From Adiantum capillus-veneris (Eukaryota; Streptophyta; Polypodiopsida; Polypodiales; Pteridaceae): DNA of 64,000 nt. This document shows positions 54,881 to 64,000 of this stretch, one piece after another. The stretch covers positions 157,267,057-157,331,056 of the forward strand of contig CM043952.1 of assembly GCA_014529385.2 (NCBI GenBank). Direction: 5' to 3'. The position numbers were made by a program, and so were the translations under genes. Position 1 is the first letter of the stretch. Each line of letters opens with the position of its first letter. The notes beneath the pieces are model-generated. The model was given only the letters and a program-made list of their open reading frames with translations, was not told the origin of the DNA and did not search any database.

Positions 54881-55852
54881 ATGCAGAAGTTTCATGAGAA
54901 CCTATGGGCTGGACACCGTGGTGTGTGGGCAACCTTTTCAAAGCTAAAGGAAAGGTATTGGTGGAAAGTTATGTACAAGGATGTATCCCACTTTATGGAA
55001 TCATGTGTAACATGTCAAATGTATTCAAATGTGCGACATTGTGATATGTTACATCCTAATTATCCACTAGCCATGCATTACAAATGGGTTGTGGATCTAG
55101 TCACCATGCCTTTAGGACTCTGGCAGATGAGGTACTTGGTTCTTGCAAGAGAAGACTTGACTAATCAGGTTGAAGGGAGAGCTTTAAGGACAAAGACTAC
55201 AAAGGCAGTATGTAAATTTCTCCTTGAGGATGTAATCTACCACTATGGTTGCGTGGGAAAGATAACTGCAGACAGAGGAGAGATGGATGCCGAGGAAGCA
55301 AGGGAATTCTTTTCCAAGATAGGAATCAAGCTTTCCCTTACCACCGCTTATGATCCGGAAGGCAACGGGAAAAGTGAAAGAGGGCATCCGCCAATCATCA
55401 AAGCCTTGTCTAAAGCTTGTGAAGGGAGAATAAGTGAGTGGCCAAAACTATTGCCATATGCTCTATGGGCTGATTGCACGACACACAGCTCAACTGGCTA
55501 CATGCCTGCAGAATTGATGTATGGTCAAAAGCCTGTAATGCCGATTGAAGAGACCATTCCCACATGGAATCTGCTACCTTGGAAAAATAGGCTTAGCAGA
55601 GAAGAGCTTCTTGCCTTGCGTATAAGACAGCTAGAAAGAAGGCCTGAAGACATTGAGGTTGCAAAAGAAAGATTTAAGAAGGCCAGGTTGAAAAGCAAGG
55701 AGTACTTTGATAGATGGCATAGGCTAAGAAGGAAGGTAATTAAGCAAGGAGATTGGGTTTTAGTGTATGACAGTAGTCTTGATAACCAGCATACTGTCAT
55801 GCGAAAGGTTTCAAAAAGATGGTTTGGACCGTATAGTCAAGTACGTGCATGA
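54881..55852 (+). pseudogene. Outer Gypsy integrase (fossil, long open stretch)
   Basis: HHCC site (FHENLWAGHRGVW...CVTCQMYS), then the catalytic triad regions VVDLVTMPL, ITADRGEMD and YDPEGNGKSERGH. A basic C-terminal region and the GPY motif (WFGPYSQ) follow near residues 315-321. Downstream coding to about 56078 adds a beta module (YTLVELDGTEINIPIAR) and an acidic tail that runs into the 3' LTR. Confidence 0.85.
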
Positions 55853-56078
55853 CAATGCCACTTACACCCTGGTTGAATTAGATGGAACAGAGATAAATAT
55901 ACCCATTGCAAGAAAGAGAATCAAGGTATTCAAAAGAAGAGAGGATAATCATCCGGTTGATGAAGTAAGCAAGAATGAAGGTTTGGAATCACTCAGTGAA
56001 GATGAAGAAGAAGAAACTCCAAGAGAGTCAAACCTGCAAACATCGGTTGTGGCACATACCGAAGGATGTGCAAGTGGA

Positions 56079-57680
56079 TGTCGTGCCGTGGCACGTGCAC
56101 AGTAGGAATGGAAGCTAAGCCCACAATATTATGGATTTTATGTGTATGCCTTAAGTGTGCATAAGTATATGCATTTTCTGTTTAGCATGCAAAAAGCTAG
56201 TCGAAGTCTGATGTGTCACTCTTGTTGGGAATGGGCTTCGTCCTATGATCCCGGGCTTCTTTGTAAACCTCTTCTTGAAGCCATGATGAAATGAGCCTAT
56301 AAAACATACCTCCTATCTACTAAGCATCCTAGGTGGCATATGACATGTGTAGCATGGCCAAAAGTGGCCTTAGTCATAGTATACCCCATGAGGTGTCATT
56401 CTACACATAGTAGGTGCACTTTGGAGTGATTATGGTGGACCTTGAAAAATCCCTTAGAAAAGTGGTGACGAGTTTGTTTGATGTCATCCATGATGTATGT
56501 CAAGATCTCTCTCAATTTTTTATGAAGATACTTTATGCACATAGCTCAACAACTCTTGGAGGCTTAACCCTTGACATATGGCGGCAAGAAGAAGATATTT
56601 GGAGAAAGATCTAGAAGAACCTCTAGATATTTCTTGAAGAGAAAGATCTAGAAACTTTGAAGACAATTTCAAGATATTTTGAAAAGATAGACACTTGTCA
56701 CACAAATCCCTTGGATATTATCTTTTTCAAGGGGCAACTTCATCTATAAATAGAGCCTCTTGCCCCTCACTTGGGCATCAAAGCAAACCATCAATCAATC
56801 AAGCGCTCAAGCAATCCCCACAATCAAGCCACTCTATAAAGCCATCACCCAACCTCCTAGCCATCTCCTTGAGTGAAACTTTCTCTCAATTTCAGCCCAA
56901 CTCATCTTGAATTTGCTACTTCATGCCTCAAGCCTTCTATCTCCTCACTTGTAATACTCATACACTCTATGTAACGTTCTTTAATCAATAAAGACGCATT
57001 GTTAGTGGCTCGCAAACGGTGTTGGGTACTACTACTCATCTTCTACTTCATAAAGTTGGCTACAAGACCTCAAAGTCTTGAGGTGTGCCTCACTTCTTTG
57101 GCTTGAGCTTGTGTGGGTCTTTGTGTGTTGGTTGTCTCTCTTATCTCTTTCCTCCATTGTTTGACTGCTTTGTAAACTTTCTTAGATGAATAATCCGAAT
57201 GCCTTTCAACCCTTTCACTTTGTGCAAAATATTAGGATGCAAAATATTAGGATTAACGTTTGTATTATCCATAAAATCCACTTCCAACAAAGAATTGTGT
57301 TACTCTTTGGGTCGGAAAGACTGTGAGAAATTATTCTTTCTCCACGTCCTCTTATTTTGCCACTACTAGACTACTCTAATTCTTTTGATGTGCACATATT
57401 TATTCTCCTCTAGGGGTTGAGTCTTGCTTTATCAATATTACTATGAACCAAGAAGACTTGTACACACGGCTCACTCCTATCACTAGGCAAAACATCTACA
57501 TCTTTGTAAGCACTAAGTTACAGTTTCAAAGAACCATTCGCAGTCTATTTGGAGCACAACGACTTGCTGCTATAAATGCATCAGTGAACCCTTTCATCTT
57601 ACCTTTGATTAGATACGATCAAAGCCTTGATGTTTTCATCTTTGTTTTGTTTTGAGGGTTTCACGTGTGCGTATGTGTGT
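56079..57680 (+). repeat. Outer Gypsy 3' LTR
   Basis: 1602 bp, partner of 9239-10841. TATAAATA at 56745-56752, AATAAA at 56987-56992. Satellite sequence begins immediately after it. Confidence 0.9.
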
Positions 57681-60600
57681 TTGACAACGGTGGCACAATC
57701 TCCAATTTTTTGTCTTTGGGTTCGCCAAGGGCCCAACGACCAAAAGTTGGTGATTATACCGTCCTAGAACGTTGAGACGAAATGTGATGCCCGTGAAAAT
57801 TTGCATGGGTGGGGATTAGTGTGTTTCCCTCACTCTTGCAAAGTTTTATGGCCTTGCATTGCCATGTCAGCGGTCTCGGATGGCACAGTCACCAATTTTT
57901 TTGGCTTTGGGCTCTCCTAGGGCCTAGCAACCAAAAGTTGGCGAGTATGTTGTCTTAGATCATCGAGACGGATTGCCATGCCCATAAAACTTTGGAGGGG
58001 TGGGATTGCTCTGGTTTATTCACTCATGAAAAATCTCATGGCCACACGTTGTCATCTTGTCCGTCCAGGGTGGCACAATATCAATATTTTAGCTTTGGGT
58101 TTGCCAAGGGCCCAAAAGAGAAAAAATTGGCGATTGTGCCTCCCTAGACTATCAAGACGAATTGTGATTCCCATAAAACTGCAAGGGGTGGGGATTAGTA
58201 TGCTTCCTTAACCCATGCCTAATTTCCTACACATTCGTTGTCGTCTCCTTGGTCTAGGGTGTCACAATTGCCAATTTTTTTGCTTTGGGCTGTCCAGGCT
58301 CCCAACGGCCAAAATTTGGCGATTGTGCCGCCCTAGATGGTAGAGACGGATTGCGATATCCATGAAACCCTGCAGGGGTGAGGATTAGTGTGCTTCCCTT
58401 GCTACTGAAAAGATTCATGGCCATCCCTTTCCCTCTCATCGGTCTAAGGTGGCACAATCGCCAATGTTTCGACTTTGGGCTCACCAAGGTCCCAAAGGTC
58501 GAGGTTATTGCACCACCCTAGACCATCGAGACAGAGTGCGATGCGAGAAATGGCTATGAAACTTTGTAAGGGTGGGTAACCACACTAATTTCCACCCTTG
58601 CAAAGTGTCATAGACATCTGTTGCCGTCTCGACCGTCCAGGGTTGCACAATCGCCATTTTTTTGGCTTTGGGCTCGCGAAGGGCACAACGACCAAAAGTT
58701 GGGGATTGGGCTACCCTAGATCATCAAGATGGATCAAGGTACACATCAAACTTTGCAGGGATAGTGATGAGTGTACCTCCTTGACCCCCCCAAAGTCTAA
58801 TGGCTATCCATTGGCGTGCTGTCTATCTAAGTTGACACAATCGCCATTTTTTTAGCTTTGGGCTCGTCGAGGCCAAAACGGACAAAAGTTGGCAATTGTG
58901 CCACCGTAGAGTGAAGAAGATTAGTGAGCTTTTACTACCCCTATAATATCTCATGGCCATCCATTCTGTCTTGTCGGTCCATGGTGGCACAATCGCCTAT
59001 TTTTTGGCTTTGTGCTCTCCTAGGGCCTAATAGCCAAAGGTTGGCAATTATGTCATCCTAGACCGTTGAGACGGATTGCGATGCCCATAAGACATTGCAG
59101 GGGTGGGATTATTGTGGTCTCTTCACTCGTGCAAAATTGCATGGCCATCCATTGTCATCTCGTCTGTCCAAGGTGGCACAATCGCCAATCTTTTAGCTTT
59201 GGGCTCGCTAAGGGCCCAAAAGCAAAAAAATTGGCAATTGTGCCTCCCTAGACCATCGAGACAAATTGCGATTCCCTTAAAACTTTGCAAGGGATGGGGA
59301 TTAGTATGCTTCCTTAACCCCTACCAAATTTCTATCCCATAGCTTGCCATCTCCTCGATCTAGGATGGCACAATCGCCAATTTTTTGGCTTTGGGCTATC
59401 CAAGCTCCCAACGGCCAAAATTTGGCGATTGTGCCATCCTAGACGATCATGACGGATTACGATGCCCATGAAATCCTCCAGGTCTAAAGATTAGTGTGCT
59501 TCCCTTGCCACTAAAAAGTTTCATGGCCATCCCTTTCCCTCTCATTGGTCTAAGGTGGCAGAATCGCCAATGTTTTGACTTTGGGCTCACCAAGGTCGAA
59601 GTTGGTTATTGCACCACCCTAGATCGTCGAGACAGAGTGCGATGAGAGGAATGTATATGAAACATTGTAAGGGTTGGGGAATCACACCAATTCCCTCCAT
59701 TGTAAAGTGTCATAGACATCCGTTGCCTTCTCAACCGTCCAGGGTTACACAATCGCCAATTTTTTGGCTTTGGGCTCGCCAAGAGTACAACGGCCAAAAG
59801 TTGGCGATTGTGTCACCCTAGATCATTGAGATGGATTTGGATACACATTAAACTTTGCAAGGGTGGGATTACTCTGATTTCTTCACTCGTGCAAAATTTG
59901 ATGGCCACCCGTTGTCGTCTCGTCCATCCAAGATGGCACAATCTCCAATTTTTTAGCTTTGGGCTCGCCAAGGGCCCAAAATGCGAAAAATTGGCGATTG
60001 TCCCTCCCTAGACCATTGAGACAAATTGCGATTCTTATAAAACTTTGCAAGAGGTGGGGATTAGTATGCTTCCTTTACCCCTGCCAAATTTCATGCCCGT
60101 TCTTTGCCATCTCCTCGGTCTAGGGTGGCACAATTGCCAATTTTTTTGCTTTGGGCTGTTTAGACTCCCAACCACCTACATTAGGCGATTGCTTCGCCTA
60201 AACGATCAAGATGGATTGCGATGCCCATGAAACCTTGCAAGTGTGATGATTAGTGTGCTTCCCTTGCCACTGAAAAGTTTAATGGTTATCCCTTTCCCAC
60301 TCATTGGTTTGTGGCACAATTGCCAATGTTTCGACTTTGGGCTCACCAAGGTCCCAAAGGTCGAAGTTGGTTATTGCACCACCCTAGACTGTCGAGACAG
60401 AGTGCGATGCGAGGAATGGCTATGAAACTTTGTAAGGGTGGGGGAACCACACTAATTCCCACCCTTACAAAGTGTCATAGACATCTGTTGCCATCTCCAT
60501 CATCCAGGGTTGCACAATCGCCAATGTTTTGGCTTTGGGCTTGCCAAGGGCACAACGGCCAAAAGTTGGCGATTTTGCCACTCTAGATCATCAAGATGGA

Positions 60601-63600
60601 TTGGGATACTCATCAAACTTTGTACAGGTAGTGATTATTGTACCTCCCCCACCCCCAAAAAGTCTCATGGACATCCATTGGTGTGTTGTCTAAGTTGACA
60701 CAATCGCCATTTTTTAGCTTTGGGCTCGCCAAGGCCAAAACGGACAAAAGTTGGCGATTGTGCCACCATAGAGTGCAGAAGATTAGTGAGCTTTTCCAAT
60801 TCCTATAATATTTCATGGCCATCCATTCCATCTTGTGGTCAATAGTGTCACAATCACCAATTCTTTGGCTTTGGGCTCGCCAACAAGGACCCAATGACCA
60901 AAATTTGGCTTGTCTGTTGCCCTAGACCGTTGAGACAAGTTGTGATGCCCATAAAACTTTGTAGGGGTAGGGCTTCAAGTGCTTCCCTAACCCTTGCAAT
61001 GTTTGATTGCCATCCATTTCCGTCTCATCGGACCACAATGGAGCAATCATCAATTGTTCGGCTTTGGGCTTGCCAAGGATCCAACGGCCAAAAGTTGGCA
61101 ATTGTGATGCCCTAGACTGTCAAAACGGACTGTGATGGCCATGAAACTTTGTAGTGGCATGATTTAAGGTGCTTCCCCTACCCCTCCAAAAGTTTATGGC
61201 CATGCCTTGGCGTCTGGATGGTCCAAGGTGGCACAGTTGCCAATTTTTTGACTTTGGGTTCGCGAAGGGCTTATCAACCAAAAGTCTGTAGTGTGGGGAT
61301 TAGTATGCTTCCCCCTCACCTGTCTAGTTTCATGGACATTCCTTGTTGTCTCATTAGTTTACTATGTCACAATTGCCAATTTTTTTGGCTTTGGGCTCGC
61401 TCAGGACCCAACCGCCAAAATCTAGAAATTGCACCGTGCTAGACAATCGTGACGGATTGCGATGCCGGTGAAACTTTGCAGGGATAGGGATTAGTGTGCT
61501 TCCTCCACTCCTATAGAGTTTCATGGCCATCTCTTGCCATCTCCACGATCCATAGTGGTACAATTGCCTTTTTTTTTGGCTTTGAACTCCCTTAGGGGGC
61601 AACGGCTTGCGATGTCGATGAAACTTTTCATGATAAAGATTAGTGTGCTTTTTCCATTGTTCCAAGGTTTCATGGCCATCTATTGTCATTTCATCGATGC
61701 AAGGTGGCACAATTGCCAATATTTTGGCTTTAAGCTCGCTAAGGGCAATTGTGATTGTGCTGTCTTAGACCGTCGAGATGGATTGCGATGTCCATGAAAC
61801 TTTGCAAGGACAAAGATTAGTGAGATTTTTATTTACCTACAAAGTTTCATGGCCATCCATTTCCATCTCGTCAGTCCACGGTGGCACAATCACCAATTTT
61901 TGCTTTCGGCTCGCGAAGGACCCAACGGCCAAAAGTTGGCAATTGTGCCGTCCTAGACTATTGAAATGGATTGTGATTCCCATGAAAATTTGCATGACCA
62001 TGATAACTCTGCTTCATCCACCCCTAAAAGTTTCATGGCCACCTGTTGCGGTCTCATCGGTGCAAGGTGGCACAATGGCCTACTTTTTGGCTTTGGGCTC
62101 GCCAAGGGCACAACGAACAAAAGTTGGAGATTGTGCATTCTTAGACCATTGCATAGAGTGCGATGCCCATGAAACTTTGAACGAGCAAGGATTAGTGAGC
62201 TTTCCCTACCCCTAAAAAGTTTCATGGTCATCCGTTCTGTCTCGTCCGTGGCAGAATCGCCAAGTTTTTGGCTTTAGGCCCGTCAAGGGCTCAACCGCCA
62301 GCGTTTGGCTTTTGTGTCGCCCTAAATGGTCGAGACAAATTGCGATTCTCACGATAGTTTGAAAGAAAGGGGTGGGGATTAGAGAGATTCCCTTGCTCTT
62401 CTAAAGTTTCATGGCCAACCGTTTCCATCTCATCGGTCCACGGTGGCACAATCACCAATTTTTTGACTTTGGGCTCGCCATTGTTCCACCCTAGACCGTC
62501 GAAACGGATTCTGGTTCCCATGAAACTTTGTAGGGTTTGGGACTACCTAGCCATGCATCGCTGTCTCGAAATTCCAGGGTGGTACGATCACCAATTTTTT
62601 AGCTTTGGGCTCGTTAAGGTTCAAACGACCAAAAATTGGCGATTGTGACGTCCTAGATTGTTGAGAGGGATTTCCATGCCCATGAAACTTTGCAGAGGTG
62701 GAAATTAGTGTACTTACCTTGCCCCCACAAAGTGTCATGGCCATCCATCAATGTCCCGTTGGTCTAGAGTAGCACAATTGCCAATTTTTTATCTTTGGGC
62801 TTGCCAAGGGCAAAAGGAACAAAAGTTAGTGATTGTGCTGCCCTATACTATTGAGACGGATTGTGATGCCTATGAAACTTTGCAGGGACAAGGATTAGTG
62901 TGCTTCCCCCACCCCTGAAAATTTCCATGTCCATGCATAACCGTCTCGATAGTCCAAGGTGGAACAATCACCAACTTTTTGGTTTTGGGCTCTCCAAGGG
63001 CCCAACAGCCAAAAGCTTGCGATTGTGCATTCCTAGACCATTGAGAGGGAGTGCAAGGTGGCAAAATCCGGTTCCATCTCATTGATGCAAGGTGGCATAA
63101 TCGCCATTTTTTTTTGGCTTTGGACTTAACAAGGACACAATGAACAAAAGTTGGTGATTGTGCCGGCCTAGACTATCGAGATGGATTGCGATGTCCATGA
63201 AACTTTGCAAGGGTGATGATTAGTGTTCTTTACCTACCCCTGCAAAGTTTCATGGCCATTTGTTCCGTCTTGTCGATCGAGGGTGGCACAATCACCAAAT
63301 TTTTGGCTTTGGGCTTGCCAAGAACCTAGCAACCAAGGACCTAATGACACTTGTAGGGATAGGGATTAGTATGCTTTCTCCACACCTGCCAAGCTTCATG
63401 GTCATTCCTTGTTGTCTTGTCTGTCTAGGGTGGCACAATCGCCAGTATTTTGTCTTTGGGTTGTCTAGGCTCCCAACGGCCAAAATTTGGTGATTGTGCC
63501 ACCCTAGACAGTCGAGACGGATTGAGATGCCCATGAAACCTTGCATGGGTGGCAATTAGTGTGCTTAACCTTCCCCCACAAAGTCTCATGGCCATCCATT

Positions 63601-64000
63601 GTCATCTCGTTGGTCCAGGGTATGACAATGGCCAATTTTTTGGCTTTGGGCTTGCCAAGGGCAAAAGGAACAAAAGTTGTTGATTGTGTCGCCCTAGACC
63701 ATTGATACAAATTGTGATGCCCATGACACTTTGCATGGGCAAGGATTAGTGCGATTCCTCCACCCTGCAAAGTTTCATGGACATGCATAATTGTCTCGAG
63801 GGTCTAGGGTGGGACAATCACCAATTTTCTGGCTTTGGGCTCTCCAAGGGCCCAATAGCCAAAAGTTGGCGATTATGCCATCCAAGACCATTGAGACGAA
63901 GTGTAAGGTGACATAATATGGTTCCATCTCATTGGTGAAAGGTGACACAATCACCAATTTTTGTCTTTGGCCTTGACAAGGGCACAACGAATAAAAGTTG
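57681..64000. repeat. Dyad satellite array, right block (over 30 units, runs off the window)
   Basis: GGCACAATCGCCAAT recurs about every 190 bases (for example near 58453, 58986, 59175, 59367). Each unit holds two dyads. One is a hairpin such as 59361-59385 with 59417-59441, whose 25-bp arms are nearly perfect. The other is around the ATGAAACTTTG region, for example 60421-60442 with 60458-60479. Units are diverged (perhaps 75-90% alike), with occasional shortened ones. No coding function is supported. This is a tandem satellite or a long hairpin-RNA locus; the period is close to nucleosome repeat length. Confidence 0.9.

Larger units (their letters stand above)
9239..57680 (+). mobile_element. 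Outer Ty3/Gypsy retrotransposon with two large insertions (fossil)
   Basis: The two ends are LTRs of 1603 and 1602 bp that match closely along their length. Between them the plus strand carries gag, protease, reverse transcriptase, RNase H and integrase in Ty3/Gypsy order. Gag is interrupted by the giant minus-strand Gypsy element at 12014-38228, and the region between protease and RT is interrupted by the concatemer at 39718-52433; without these the element is about 9.5 kb. No chromodomain was seen. The pol sequence looks like one of the plant or fungal-like Gypsy lineages rather than the common angiosperm groups, but the lineage is not assigned. It is broken, with several breaks besides the insertions. 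Being the host of both insertions, it is the oldest LTR element of the nest. No clean target duplication was found. Confidence 0.9.

Noticed and set aside
57978-63987. Many frames of 60-145 codons in the satellite blocks
   Set aside because: They follow the 190-bp period on both strands and come from repeat structure, not genes.
1-64000. tRNA, rRNA or snRNA genes
   Set aside because: No cloverleaf with consensus internal promoter boxes or rRNA-like block was recognised by eye; the only tRNA-related sequence is the Gypsy primer site.

Overview
The window is repeat-dense nuclear DNA, almost certainly from a land plant with a large, retrotransposon-swollen genome. Evidence: nested Ty3/Gypsy elements, a tRNA-Asp-type primer site of the kind common in plant Gypsy elements, short GT-AG introns, LINE remains, a plant-style ULP1-bearing mobile cassette and a satellite of about 190 bp. 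A fern, lycophyte or gymnosperm seems likelier than a compact flowering-plant genome, but that is inference. No ordinary housekeeping gene, rRNA or tRNA gene was recognised.

Layout. 1-2234: decayed LINE on the minus strand (endonuclease plus start of reverse transcriptase) carrying a 217-bp tandem duplication. 2703-3083: two adjacent foldback hairpins. 3345-5882: a scrambled Ty3/Gypsy fossil with integrase remains on + and RT/RNase H remains on -. 5883-8270: AT-rich DNA with a long (GA)n tract and nothing coding. 8271-9215 and 57681-64000: one satellite array of roughly 190-bp units, each built from inverted-repeat dyads, split by an insertion.

The insertion is a Russian doll. An outer plus-strand Gypsy element (9239-57680, LTRs of about 1.6 kb) carries two insertions. 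The first is a giant 26.2-kb minus-strand Gypsy element (12014-38228, LTRs 933/935 bp, target duplication TTGTC, tRNA-Asp-type primer site, polypurine tract). The second is a head-to-tail concatemer of a Gag-only LTR element on the minus strand (39718-52433; four LTRs, three internal regions, (A)ACGT duplicated at its borders). Inside the accessory 3' reading frame of the giant element sits a fourth layer, a 6.6-kb cassette (13469-20046) with 19-bp terminal inverted repeats matching at 18 positions.

That cassette is the most unusual part of the window. It encodes a divergent histone H3 (tail start ARTKQTTRK, full H3 fold) directly followed by an intron-containing ULP1/SUMO-protease-like domain with His, Gln and Cys of the catalytic site at canonical spacing. 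Two unrecognised spliced genes flank it. A tandem-repeat region of 217-bp units lies between the H3 gene and the divergent gene. No transposase was recognised.

The giant Gypsy element is itself odd. It encodes a second aspartic-protease domain after the integrase, has a long accessory 3' frame, and carries a 24-bp perfect palindrome repeated at a register of about 285 bp in the spacer before the accessory frame and again in the 5' leader, with half-sites in the LTRs. All LTR elements are treated as fossils; nesting gives their relative ages.
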